Positions 17,493 through 26,099 of a stretch of 64,000 bases of DNA are shown piece by piece. The position numbers and the translations under genes were made by a program. The stretch is from the NCBI GenBank assembly GCA_020634215.1, contig JACKCD010000028.1, positions 1 to 64,000 on the forward strand. Reading direction: 5' to 3'. The notes beneath the pieces are model-generated. The model was not told the DNA's origin. It worked only from the letters and a program-made list of their open reading frames with translations, and did no database searches. How positions within the stretch are numbered: position 1 is the first letter of the stretch; the number at the start of each line of letters is the position of its first letter. The DNA comes from Ardenticatenaceae bacterium (GTDB lineage: Bacteria; Chloroflexota; Anaerolineae; Promineifilales; Promineifilaceae).

Positions 17493-19112
17493 ATGAGTGA
17501 AATTCTTAGCCAAATCAACCCCAACAGTCTTGAATTTAAGGCCAACTATGCCCACAACAAAGCATTGGCCGACACCCTGCACCAGCGGCAGCAGCAGGTC
17601 GCCAACGACCGCCCCGCCCGCCTGCTACAGCGTCACCGCGAGCGCGGCAAGCTGCTGGTGCGCGAACGCATCAACGCCATCCTTGACAAAAGCAGCCCCT
17701 TTTTAGAGCTATCGCCGCTGGCAGCCTGGGAACTCCACGACGGCGAAGCTCCCAGTGCCGGGATCGTCACCGGCATCGGCCGCGTTGAAGGGACAGAGTG
17801 CATGATCATCGCCAATGATCCCACGGTCAAAGGCGGCACCTACTTCCCCGAAACGGTCAAAAAACACCTCCGCGCCCAAACCATTGCCGAAGACAACCAA
17901 CTTCCCACCATCTACCTCGTAGATTCCGGCGGTGCGTTTCTCCATTTACAGGCCGATGTCTTCCCCGACCGGGACCATTTTGGCCGCATTTTCTACAACA
18001 TCGCCCGCATGTCGGGGCAAGGCATCACCCAAATTGCGGCAGTATTAGGGTCTTGTACGGCCGGAGGTGCCTACATCCCAGCTATGTCGGACGAAACCAT
18101 CATCGTGCGCGAAAACGGTACCATTTTTCTGGCCGGGCCTCCGCTGGTCAAAGCCGCCACCGGAGCCGAAGTTACCGCCGAGGAACTGGGTGGCGCAGAT
18201 GTCCACACCCGACTCAGCGGCGTGGCCGACCATTTTGCCGACAGCGAAGAGGAAGCCCTGGAGCGGGTGCGGGAAACGGTGCGCCATTTAAACCACAGCA
18301 AACAAATCGCGGTGCAGTTGCAAGCCCCCGAAGAACCCATTTACAGCCCCGGCGAACTATACGGGGTTCTTCCCGCCGATACCCGCCTAACCTACGATGT
18401 GCGTGAAGTCATTGCCCGGCTGGTAGATGGCTCCCGCCTCAGCGAATTTAAGGCGCGGTATGGCACCACCATTGTCTGCGGCTTTGCCCACATCATGGGC
18501 ATTCCGGTAGGCATTGTCGCCAACAACGGGCTGCTGTTTAGTGAATCGGCACTCAAGGCCACCCACTTTATCCAGCTTTGCGGCCAGCGCGGTACGCCGC
18601 TGCTCTTTTTGCAAAATATCGCCGGGTTTATGGTCGGCAAGGCGTATGAAAACGGCGGCATTGCCAAAGATGGGGCCAAAATGGTGATGGCGGTGAGCAA
18701 CGTCAACGTGCCACGCATCACCCTGCTGCACGGGGTTAGCCACGGGGCGGGCAATTATGGCATGTCGGGTCGTGCCTATGACCCGCGCTTTTTGTTTAGC
18801 TGGCCCAACAGCCGCATTAGCGTGATGAGCGGCGAGGCGGCGGCGGGAACGCTGTGGACGGTGGGGCAGCAGCGGGCGTTGGCCGGGCTAAAAGACCCTT
18901 CGCCAGAGGAAGTGGCGGCGGTGGAGGCGGAATTCAAAGCGCCGATTTTGGCGCAGTATGAACATGAAAGTGACCCCTATTTTGCCACGGCGAGGTTGTG
19001 GGACGATGGGATTCTGGATCCGGCGCAAACGCGCATGGCGCTGGGGCTAGCGTTTTCGGCGGCACTGAATGCACCATTTGGCACGGGGCGGTATGGAACG
19101 TTCCGCATGTAA
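17493..19112 (+). CDS. Acyl-CoA carboxylase carboxyltransferase (beta) subunit, methylcrotonyl/propionyl-CoA type
   Basis: 539 aa, typical for the MCC/PCC beta subunit. The N-terminal crotonase-like half includes Arg-Glu-Arg-Gly-Lys-Leu-Leu-Val-Arg-Glu-Arg-Ile and Asp-Ser-Gly-Gly-Ala. Oxyanion loops are seen as Gly-Ser-Cys-Thr-Ala-Gly-Gly-Ala-Tyr (near residue 188) and Ser-His-Gly-Ala-Gly-Asn-Tyr-Gly-Met (near residue 417). Ala-Gly-Pro-Pro-Leu-Val-Lys-Ala and Gly-Gly-Ala-Asp-Val-His favour the methylcrotonyl-CoA branch (leucine catabolism). It transfers carboxyl from carboxybiotin to the acyl-CoA. No biotin carboxylase alpha subunit is adjacent in the window, so its partner must be encoded elsewhere. 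Confidence 0.9.
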   Translation: MSEILSQINPNSLEFKANYAHNKALADTLHQRQQQVANDRPARLLQRHRERGKLLVRERINAILDKSSPFLELSPLAAWELHDGEAPSAGIVTGIGRVEGTECMIIANDPTVKGGTYFPETVKKHLRAQTIAEDNQLPTIYLVDSGGAFLHLQADVFPDRDHFGRIFYNIARMSGQGITQIAAVLGSCTAGGAYIPAMSDETIIVRENGTIFLAGPPLVKAATGAEVTAEELGGADVHTRLSGVADHFADSEEEALERVRETVRHLNHSKQIAVQLQAPEEPIYSPGELYGVLPADTRLTYDVREVIARLVDGSRLSEFKARYGTTIVCGFAHIMGIPVGIVANNGLLFSESALKATHFIQLCGQRGTPLLFLQNIAGFMVGKAYENGGIAKDGAKMVMAVSNVNVPRITLLHGVSHGAGNYGMSGRAYDPRFLFSWPNSRISVMSGEAAAGTLWTVGQQRALAGLKDPSPEEVAAVEAEFKAPILAQYEHESDPYFATARLWDDGILDPAQTRMALGLAFSAALNAPFGTGRYGTFRM

Positions 19113-19124
19113 TGGAAACAAATT

Positions 19125-20578
19125 ATGATTAATGGCAGTGACCTTTTAGCGGCGGGGTGGCCGGCCGGACCAGTCATTGGCGCAGGGTTGGCAGCAGCAC
19201 AAACGCTGGCCGCCACTGGGCAAGAGGATGAACATATTCTAAGCCTGCTGGGGCAAGTAGCGGCTAATCCCAATGGGTTTGTGGAAGATGACACGCTGGG
19301 CAGCGTGGCCGATGCCTGGCTGGCGCTGCGCCAGCCAACCAACCCCAGCCACAGCAGCGACCTGCGGGCAGAGCCGGTGCCGGTGCAAATTTGGGGAGCG
19401 GAACTGATTGAAAGCGAAGCCAGGGTGCAGATGGATCGGGCGGCGCGGCTGCCCATTGCGCGGCAGGGGGCACTGATGGCCGATGCCCATGTGGGGTATG
19501 GGCTGCCGATTGGCGGGGTGTTGGCAACGGAGGGGGCAGTGATTCCCTACGCCGTCGGGGTAGATATTGCCTGCCGGATGAAGCTATCGGTGTGTGACGT
19601 GTCGCCCTATTTGCTGGAGCAAAAGCGAAAGCGGTTTGAGGCGGCACTGTTGGAGCAAACGCGCTTTGGCATGGGGGCGGATTGGAGCAAGAGCGAACGG
19701 CCGTTACACCCCGTTTTGGATGCGCCCGAATGGGAAGCGTTGCCGCTGCTGCGCCAGCTAAAAGACAAGGCCTGGACGCAGCTTGGCACGTCGGGCGGGG
19801 GCAATCATTTTGTGGAATGGGGCATTTTGACCGTTGACAACCTGATTGAGGATCTGGCGTTGCAGCCGGGCAAATATTTGGCCCTGCTCTCCCATTCCGG
19901 CTCGCGGGGGCTGGGGGCGACTATTGCCCAAGAGTACACAACAATTGCGCGGCAGCGTCATGCGCGGCTGGACAAGAAGTACCAAGAGCTGGCGTGGCTG
20001 GGGCTGGACGGGGAGGCGGGGCAGGCATACTGGCTGGCAATGAATTTGGCGGGGCGGTATGCGTCGGCCAACCATGCGGTGATTCATGAGCGGGTGCTGG
20101 CGGCGGCGGGATTAACGGCCGTTGCCACCGTGGAAAACCACCACAACTTTGCCTGGAAGGAGCAACTGGCCGACGGCAGCGAGGTGATTGTCCACCGCAA
20201 GGGAGCGACCCCGGCGGGGGCGGGAGTGCTGGGGGTCATTCCTGGCTCGATGGGCGACCCGGCGTATGTGGTGCGGGGGTTGGGAACGGCCGTTTCGCCT
20301 CAACTCAGCTTCACACGGGGCAGGGCGGCGGCTGGGGCGCAACCAGGCACTCAACACGCTGGAGCCAAAGCGGTGGCAGGAATATTTACGTAAGCAGCAG
20401 GTGACGCTGCTGGGCGGCAGCATGAATCGCCACGGGCTTACAAAACATTGACACCGTCATGGCGGCGCAGCGGGATTTGGTGATGGCGGTGGCGCAATTT
20501 ATGCCGCGCATCGTCCGCATGGCCGACGACAAAAAATCGCGGGGCGGGATAAAGAACAAAACGAATCGGAAACGGTAA
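19125..20578 (+). pseudogene. rtcB: RtcB-type RNA ligase, frameshifted near the 3' end
   Basis: The first ~390 codons read as an intact RtcB: Asp-Ala-His-Val-Gly-Tyr-Gly, Gly-Val-Asp-Ile-Ala-Cys-Arg-Met (metal Cys), Gly-Gly-Gly-Asn-His-Phe, Ser-His-Ser-Gly-Ser-Arg-Gly and Asn-His-His-Asn-Phe-Ala. After Gly-Ser-Met-Gly-Asp-Pro-Ala-Tyr-Val-Val-Arg-Gly the conserved Leu-Asn-Ser-Ala-Ser-His-Gly-Ala-Gly-Arg-Arg is in another frame; one extra C near 20298 would explain it. Two more shifts, near 20420 and at the AAAA run near 20440, are needed to read the catalytic-His-distal end through Ile-Asp-Thr-Val-Met-Ala-Ala-Gln to the TAA at 20578. The uninterrupted frame stops early at 20393. RtcB joins 2',3'-cyclic phosphate and 5'-OH RNA ends. 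This is either real decay or sequencing indels. Confidence 0.85.
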
Positions 20579-20805
20579 TGGGGAGTACTGATACGCCCTT
20601 CTCCACATGAGGGCGTATAACGATATACGACTACCATTTCCACCGTGCCTGGGTTGAACTGAACAACGGCCGTTTTCTCCCCCAAAGACAATCGGCTGCC
20701 CAAGCTGCTCGGTTGGGTGGTAGCCAACGGCCGTTTTTGCCCATAGTTCCCCGTCTAACCCCAAATGCGGTAGGGGTGGTGGAAAACGGCCGTTCCGCGC
20801 ATAAA
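20579..20805. other. Intergenic region with a cluster of three AACGGCCGTT palindromes
   Basis: About 227 bases between the convergent rtcB and formyltransferase genes. Exact palindromes lie near 20667, 20727 and 20785, about 60 bp apart, the densest non-coding cluster in the window. GAGGGCGTAT with an inverted ATACGCCCTTC forms a hairpin near 20591-20620. No convincing ORF is seen. Confidence 0.7.
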
Positions 20806-21528
20806 TTAAACGCCCGCTGAGCCGAGCAACGTAGTCACAAAAATCGGCGGGGCGTGGGTTGGGAAGGGGTGCCTGCGCCCTGCGGCTGGCGGGGGCAACG
20901 TGCCGTTTTGCAGGTGCGCCAGCGTTTGCAGCAGCAGATCAGCTCCCACAGAGGCACAGTGCCATTCAGCTTCATCGCTGCTGCTGCCATCGGGGAGGGA
21001 AACGGCCGTTTGTGCCACCACATCCCCCTTATCTAATTCCTCCGTCATCAAATGCACCGTCACCCCCGGCTGCGCCCCGTCACGCAACAGCCAAAACAGC
21101 GGCTCTGGCCCGCGATAGGCGGGCAGCAGCGATGGGTGAAGGTTGAAAAAGCCGTGGCGCGGTAGGGCTAACAATTCGTTGGGAATACGCCGAGAAAAAC
21201 AGGCCGCAAAGCCCACGTCAGGGGCGAGTTGTGCCAGCAGGGGTACAACGGCAGGATCACGCGGCTGACGCAGGGCAAAAACGGGGATGTTGCGCTGCCA
21301 GCCCAGATAGCGAATATCTTGCTGTACGGTGGGGGTGAGTAGCAGCGACTGGGTGAGGAGGGCAGGCGGCAGCAACTCGATGGCTGGTTGGCTTGGAGCC
21401 AGGCGGGGCTGGGGAATGACAATGCCGACGACTTCGACCAGGGGGCTGATGAGCAGGGCGGCCAACGGGGGGCGGGAGAAGGTGCCCAACATGCCAAAGT
21501 AGAGGAGACGAAACGGCCGTTTTTCCAT
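20806..21528 (-). CDS. Formyltransferase-family protein
   Basis: 240 aa from the ATG at 21528; the longer frame uses a TTG at 21552. The active-site region is clear: Phe-Asn-Leu-His-Pro-Ser-Leu-Leu-Pro-Ala-Tyr-Arg-Gly gives the catalytic Asn and His, and the Asp lies in Glu-Glu-Leu-Asp-Lys-Gly-Asp. It matches the catalytic domain of methionyl-tRNA and GAR formyltransferases but lacks the C-terminal tRNA-binding domain of Fmt. It probably uses N10-formyl-tetrahydrofolate to formylate an amino sugar or other small amine; this is inference. One palindrome lies within its first codons (Lys-Arg-Pro-Phe). Confidence 0.8.
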   Translation of the reverse strand: MEKRPFRLLYFGMLGTFSRPPLAALLISPLVEVVGIVIPQPRLAPSQPAIELLPPALLTQSLLLTPTVQQDIRYLGWQRNIPVFALRQPRDPAVVPLLAQLAPDVGFAACFSRRIPNELLALPRHGFFNLHPSLLPAYRGPEPLFWLLRDGAQPGVTVHLMTEELDKGDVVAQTAVSLPDGSSSDEAEWHCASVGADLLLQTLAHLQNGTLPPPAAGRRHPFPTHAPPIFVTTLLGSAGV

Positions 21529-21658
21529 AGGCAATAAAAACTTGTCGGACAATTTGGAAAATCGTCCACATTAGCGGAACCCCGCTACTTTTTTGGCCGA
21601 ACCCCAAACCCATTATATACTTCCGTCCAAGATAACCGTAACCATTGAGGTAAAACAA

Positions 21659-21964
21659 ATGGCAAGAGTGACAAAAACAATCACCGTTGTGCCATGCACC
21701 AAGCTGGGCATGGAACTAGAAGCACTGGATCGCCCCCCTTTTCCTGGACCACTGGGGGAACGCATCTACAACGAAATCTCCAAAGAGGCATACAAAATGT
21801 GGCAGCAGCGGGCGACCTTGATTATCAATCATTATGGCCTCAATTTGGCCGACCCCAACGCCCACGAACTGCTTTTTCAACAAATGGAAGAGTTTTTGTT
21901 TAATGAGGGGCCAGGGGAAGCTGTGGCTGGTGCGCCGGTGGCAAAAGGAGCACCGCGCAAATAG
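21659..21964 (+). CDS. yggX: YggX-like Fe(II)-trafficking / oxidative damage protection protein
   Basis: 101 aa from the ATG at 21659, with GAGG 8 nt upstream. The family core is well kept: Cys near residue 12 (Val-Pro-Cys-Thr-Lys), Pro-Pro-Phe-Pro-Gly-Pro-Leu-Gly, and Arg-Ile-Tyr-Asn-Glu-Ile-Ser-Lys-Glu-Ala. A C-terminal extension of about 15 residues is rich in Ala/Gly/Pro. In Enterobacteria YggX protects Fe-S clusters from oxidation and is SoxRS-controlled. Here it precedes an Fe-S radical SAM gene by about 110 bp in the same direction, which fits a supporting role. Confidence 0.9.
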   Translation: MARVTKTITVVPCTKLGMELEALDRPPFPGPLGERIYNEISKEAYKMWQQRATLIINHYGLNLADPNAHELLFQQMEEFLFNEGPGEAVAGAPVAKGAPRK

Positions 21965-22074
21965 ATCATGTTGTATGAGGAGAAAAGGGTTTGCCCAAGC
22001 ATGATGGCAGCCCTGGTCTCACCTTTGTTTACATCCCGCCTTATCAATTTTCCTCATCATCTGTTCAAACGAAT

Positions 22075-23490
22075 ATGAGTGGTGAAGTTTTACTTATTGC
22101 TTGTTATGAGCTGGGTCATCAGCCGCTAAGCTTGGCTTGGCCGCTGGCGGTTTTGCAGGCGCGTGGCGTGGCGGCAACGGCCGTTGATCTGAGCGTGACG
22201 CAGTTGCCCCAGGACACGGCCAAAAGTGCCGCCTTTGTCGGCATTGCTGTGCCCATGCACACGGCACTGCGGCTGGGGGTGCGGGCAGCCCAGCAAATCC
22301 GCTATCTCAACCCCCATGCCCACATTTGTTTCTATGGCCTCTATGCCTGGCTTAACGCCGATTACCTGCTGGACGAAATTGCCGATTCGGTGATTGCCGG
22401 AGAAGTGGAAACACCGCTGGCAGAACTGGCGCAAACGGTGCTGGCGGGGGGAGATTTAACGGCCGTTTCCGGCATCTCCACCCCCGCCCAACACACCGCC
22501 CCCCACCTTGGCCGCCAAACGTTCCCCGTCCCTCTGCGCGACTCTTTGCCTCTGCTAACCCAATACGCCCACTATGTGGCCGAGGGGGAAGCCGTGGCCG
22601 CCGGGTACGTGGAATCCACGCGGGGCTGTCTCCATTTTTGCACCCATTGCCCGGTGGTGCCGGTGTATAACGGCCGTTTCTTCGCCATCCCCGTCCCCAT
22701 CATCCTCGCCGACATCCGCCAGCAGGTAGCCGCCGGTGCCCGCCACATCACCTTTGGCGACCCCGACTTCCTCAACGGCCCCAGCCACGCCCGCCGCGTC
22801 GCCCAAGCCCTCCACCGTGAATTCCCCGGTCTGACCTTTGATTTCACCACCAAGGTCGAACACATTCTTAAGCATCCCAAACTGCTGGCCGAACTGCACC
22901 AACTCGGTGCCAGCTTTGTGGTATCAGCCTTTGAATCCACCAGCAATGTGGTGCTGCAAAAGCTGCAAAAAGGCCATACCGCCGCCGACCTTGACCGGGC
23001 ACTCCGCATCTTAGCCCAGGCCAAGCTGCCCGTACACCCCACGCTGGTCGCCTTTACGCCGTGGACAACGCTCCATGATTACATTGAACATCTCACCTGG
23101 ATTCGTGAGCAAGGGCTGATTCCCCACATTCCCACCATTCAGCTTGCCATTCGGCTGCTGGTTCCCCCCAACAGCACCCTGCTGGCAGCCAGCGACACCA
23201 AAAGCTGGCTGGGTGAACTCGATGCCGCCAACTTTACCTATCGCTGGCAGCACCCCGACCCCCGCATGGATGAGCTACACGAAGCCGTGCTGTCGCTGGC
23301 TGAAGCGGGGCACGATGACCCATTTGCCCTGTTCGCAGCCGTTGAACGGTTGGCCTACAATTTAGCCGGCCGTCCCATTCTCGACTGGCTGCCCCCACCG
23401 CTGCCCACAGTGTCCCCACCCCGCCTCACCGAAAATTGGTACTGTTGAGCGGAGCCAGCGCGTGGTCAGGTTGACCACTTTGACCATTGA
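22075..23490 (+). CDS. Radical SAM selenoprotein with CUAEP tail (TGA at 23446-23448 read as selenocysteine)
   Basis: 471 aa if the TGA at 23446 is decoded as Sec; the canonical call stops at 457. The N-terminal third resembles a B12-binding-type Rossmann domain, and the radical SAM motif CxxxCxxC is at C185, C189 and C192. The frame before the TGA ends Glu-Asn-Trp-Tyr-Cys. Beyond it, in the same frame, come Ala-Glu-Pro-Ala-Arg-Gly and a real stop (TGA) at 23488-23490. The tail Cys-Sec-Ala-Glu-Pro matches the known CUAEP/CCAEP-tail radical SAM (seleno)protein family. A SECIS-like hairpin lies 13 nt after the TGA. The ATG at 22075 is chosen because the protein-like sequence starts there; an open frame extends back to 21991. 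The reaction is unknown. Confidence 0.82.
23462..23478 (+). promoter_or_regulatory. Bacterial SECIS-like hairpin after the in-frame TGA
   Basis: GTGGTCA (23462-23468) pairs perfectly with TGACCAC (23472-23478) around a GGT apex. A minimal bacterial SECIS is a short stem-loop with GGU at its apex, shortly after the UGA. Here the GGT starts 21 nt after the TGA, close to the spacing in E. coli fdhF. It lies inside the coding sequence, as bacterial SECIS elements do, and should bind SelB. Confidence 0.78.
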
Positions 23491-23500
23491 CAAATAAAAA

Positions 23501-23562
23501 TAGTGGCTGGTGGCTGGTGGCTCTTATAAGTCACTAACCACCAGCCACCAGCCACTAACCAC
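23501..23562. repeat. Tandem-repeat inverted hairpin (GGCTGGT family)
   Basis: GTGGCTGGTGGCTGGTGG on the left faces inverted CCACCAGCCACC units on the right around a CTCTTATAAG-type loop. It lies between the selenoprotein gene and the M24 gene. Confidence 0.85.
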
Positions 23563-23580
23563 AATTTACATAGGAAACCC

Positions 23581-24975
23581 ATGACCCTAAAACATTCCTT
23601 AATTGAAATTGAGTGGCCGACATTTAGCGAGGCCACGCCACCCGCCCCGGCCACATTAGCAGAATTTGCCGGCCGCATTGCCGCCACCCGCCAGCGCATG
23701 GAGCAGGCCAACTTGACCCATCTGGTTGTCTACGGCGACCGGGAGCATTTTGCCAACCTGACCTACCTCACCGGCTTTGACCCGCGCTTTGAGGAGGCAC
23801 TGCTGATTATTGGCACCCAGGCCACGCCGCTGTTGGTAGTGGGCAACGAGTGCGAGGGCTATCTGCCGATTAGCCCACTTTATGTGGCCGGGCAGCTTCG
23901 TAGTGAACTGTACCAGCCGTTTTCGCTGCTCAACCAGCCGCGTAACCGCAGCCGTCAGTTGGCAGCGATTTTGGGCGATGAGGGGATTAACGGCCGTTCC
24001 CGCGTCGGCTGTGCCGGTTGGAAATATTTCAGCGAAGCCGAACACCCCCAGGCCGCCCACACCCTCGAAATCCCCGCCTACATTGCCGACACCCTGCGCC
24101 AATTGGCCGGTTTTGACAATGTTCACAACGCCACCAGCATTTTTATGAACCCCCGCGACGGGCTGCGAGCCATCTGCTCACCAGCCGAAATCGCCTATTT
24201 TGAATACACCAACACCCTCGCCTCCGACGGCATGGCGCGGATGCTCCACGGCCTGCGCCCCGGCATGCGGGATTATGAAGTGGCGGAGCTAATTGGCTGG
24301 AACGGTTTCCCGTTAAGCTGCCACATCACCTTTGCCACGGGGGAGCTGCCGGGGTTAAGTGGCCCCACCGGGCGCACTATCCAGCGCGGCGAGCCGATGT
24401 CGTCTAACCTGGCGTATTGGGGAAGCAATAGTTGTCGAGCGGGATGGGTGGCAGAAACGGCCGTTGATCTCCCCTCCGCCGCCCAAGATTACGTGGAAAA
24501 CTTCGCTGGCATCTACTTTGAAGTGATGGCCGAATGGTTCGGCCTGATGCAAATCGGTATGTCTGGCGACACCATTGCCCGACTCATTGCCGACAAGCTC
24601 CCCAGCGACAAATTTGGCATCACCCTCAACCCCGGCCACCTCATTCACCTCGACGAATGGCTCAGTTCCCCCATCTACCTCGGCTCTGACATACCGCTGC
24701 AATCTGGCATGGTGATGCAGGTAGATGTCATTCCCGTCCACCCCGTCTACGCTTCCACCCGCGTCGAAGACGGCTTGGTGCTGGCCGATGCCACCCTACG
24801 CCAAACGCTGGCCGCCAGCTACCCCGACCTCTACGCCCGCTGCCAGCAGCGCCGCGCCTTTATAACCGACGTACTCGGCATTGCCCTACCTGAAGAAGTG
24901 CTGCCGCTTTCCAACATCCCTGGCATCGTCCCGCCCTTTTTCCTGGCACCACAGCGGGTCTTTGCCATGCGTTAA
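23581..24975 (+). CDS. M24-family (creatinase/aminopeptidase P fold) peptidase homologue
   Basis: 464 aa. The N-terminal creatinase-like domain has His-Leu-Val-Val-Tyr-Gly-Asp and Tyr-Leu-Thr-Gly-Phe-Asp-Pro-Arg-Phe-Glu-Glu. The C-terminal pita-bread domain includes Pro-Gly-His-Leu-Ile-His and Val-Glu-Asp-Gly-Leu-Val-Leu-Ala-Asp near the end. I cannot trace a full Asp-Asp-His-Glu-Glu metal set; the region expected to hold the first Asp reads Asn-Ser-Cys-Arg-Ala. It may therefore be a non-metal family member like creatinase, or a hydrolase of another C-N bond. It starts 90 bp after the selenoprotein gene. Confidence 0.8.
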   Translation: MTLKHSLIEIEWPTFSEATPPAPATLAEFAGRIAATRQRMEQANLTHLVVYGDREHFANLTYLTGFDPRFEEALLIIGTQATPLLVVGNECEGYLPISPLYVAGQLRSELYQPFSLLNQPRNRSRQLAAILGDEGINGRSRVGCAGWKYFSEAEHPQAAHTLEIPAYIADTLRQLAGFDNVHNATSIFMNPRDGLRAICSPAEIAYFEYTNTLASDGMARMLHGLRPGMRDYEVAELIGWNGFPLSCHITFATGELPGLSGPTGRTIQRGEPMSSNLAYWGSNSCRAGWVAETAVDLPSAAQDYVENFAGIYFEVMAEWFGLMQIGMSGDTIARLIADKLPSDKFGITLNPGHLIHLDEWLSSPIYLGSDIPLQSGMVMQVDVIPVHPVYASTRVEDGLVLADATLRQTLAASYPDLYARCQQRRAFITDVLGIALPEEVLPLSNIPGIVPPFFLAPQRVFAMR

Positions 24976-25051
24976 TCGGTAAACAATAATCGGTAAACAG
25001 TTCAGGCCAAGACTGATTCCTGATCACTGATTACCGATTACCGATTACCGT
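24974..25051. repeat. Tandem-repeat inverted hairpin (ATCGGTAA family)
   Basis: Two ATCGGTAAAC units on the left face three CGATTACCG-type units on the right. The stop codon of the minus-strand AKR (25045-25047) is inside the right arm. It separates convergent genes. Confidence 0.85.
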
Positions 25052-26013
25052 TCTTCGCTGCGATCCGTCGCCAGCGGCGGTTCCGGTGAGAGTGCGGAGA
25101 TTTCGGCGCGGAATTCAGCCGTCATGGGGATGTCCAATGCCTTCAACGAGCTTTTGAGCTGCGCCAGGCTGCGGGCACCGACAATGGGAGCCGTTACCGC
25201 TGGGTGGCTGCCCACCCAAGCCAACGCCAATGCCGCCGGGTCATACCCTCGTGCTTGGGCAAAGGTCACAAACCGTTCCGCCACCTCGTACAGCATCGGA
25301 TCGCTATAGCGGGAGGCATACATTTTGTTCTCCACCAAACGGCCGATTTCCGGCCGTTTTTCCCGCCCATATTTCCCCGTCAACAGCCCCGCCCCCAGCG
25401 GATTATAGGGAATCACCCCCAAATTCTCCGCCTGCGCCATCGGCAGCAGTTCCACTTCCGCCTGCCGCTTCACCAAGTTGTACATTGGCTGAATGCACTC
25501 ATAGCGCGCCCAGCCGTGCCGCGCCGACACCCCCAGCGCCTTCATCACCTGCCACGCTGCATAATTGCTGGCCGCTGGGTACAAAATTTTCCCCTGCTGC
25601 ACCAGCTCATCCAGCCCGCGCAGCGTCTCTTCCAGCGGGGTATGGTGGTCAAAGTGGTGGATAAAGTAAATGTCGAGGTAGTCGGTGTTGAGCCGCCGCA
25701 GGCTGGCCTCAACCGCATGGCGTATATTGCGCCGGGAGCCACCCCGTGCGTTGCGGTCTGACCCCATTTGGCCGAAAAATTTGCTGGTAATGATGAGATC
25801 GTTCCGCTTTCCCGCCATCAGCTTGCCCAAAATTTCTTCAGAACGGCCGCCTTGGTAAACGTTGGCACAATCAAAAAAGTTGATGCCGACATCGAGACAA
25901 TGGTTAAACAACGCTGCCGATTCCGCTTCATCGGCTTCGCCACCAAAAAGCATGGTGCCAAAGCACAGGCGCGAAACCTGCACGCCGGTGTTGCCGAGGT
26001 AAGTGTAGTTCAT
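25045..26013 (-). CDS. Aldo/keto reductase
   Basis: 322 aa. The AKR tetrad is in place: Asp and Tyr in Asn-Phe-Phe-Asp-Cys-Ala-Asn-Val-Tyr, Lys in Ile-Thr-Ser-Lys, and His in Phe-Ile-His-His-Phe-Asp. Cofactor-binding residues appear in Ile-Val-Gly-Ala-Arg-Ser. It is closest in style to YajO/AKR11-type NADPH reductases and differs from the AKR at 3965. AGGAG lies 6 nt before the ATG. It is the last gene of a co-directional minus-strand series of catabolic enzymes, so it may reduce an aldehyde or ketone produced by that set. Confidence 0.9.
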   Translation of the reverse strand: MNYTYLGNTGVQVSRLCFGTMLFGGEADEAESAALFNHCLDVGINFFDCANVYQGGRSEEILGKLMAGKRNDLIITSKFFGQMGSDRNARGGSRRNIRHAVEASLRRLNTDYLDIYFIHHFDHHTPLEETLRGLDELVQQGKILYPAASNYAAWQVMKALGVSARHGWARYECIQPMYNLVKRQAEVELLPMAQAENLGVIPYNPLGAGLLTGKYGREKRPEIGRLVENKMYASRYSDPMLYEVAERFVTFAQARGYDPAALALAWVGSHPAVTAPIVGARSLAQLKSSLKALDIPMTAEFRAEISALSPEPPLATDRSEER

Positions 26014-26028
26014 GGGAACTCCTTAAGG

Positions 26029-26099
26029 AAGAGATTGGAGATTAGAGATTGGAGATTGACCTTCGTTAATCTCCAATCTCTAATCTCCCAATCTCCTAA
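26029..26099. repeat. Tandem-repeat inverted hairpin (GGAGATT family)
   Basis: AGAGATTGGAGATT units face AATCTCCAATCTCT units. The TAG stop of the ThDP enzyme gene (26096-26098) is at the right edge. It is the same family as 1159-1211 and 51337-51410. Confidence 0.88.

Noticed and set aside
20386..20764. Minus-strand ORFs covering the rtcB end and the palindrome cluster
   Set aside because: They run antisense to the recognisable RtcB C-terminus and lack protein-like composition.
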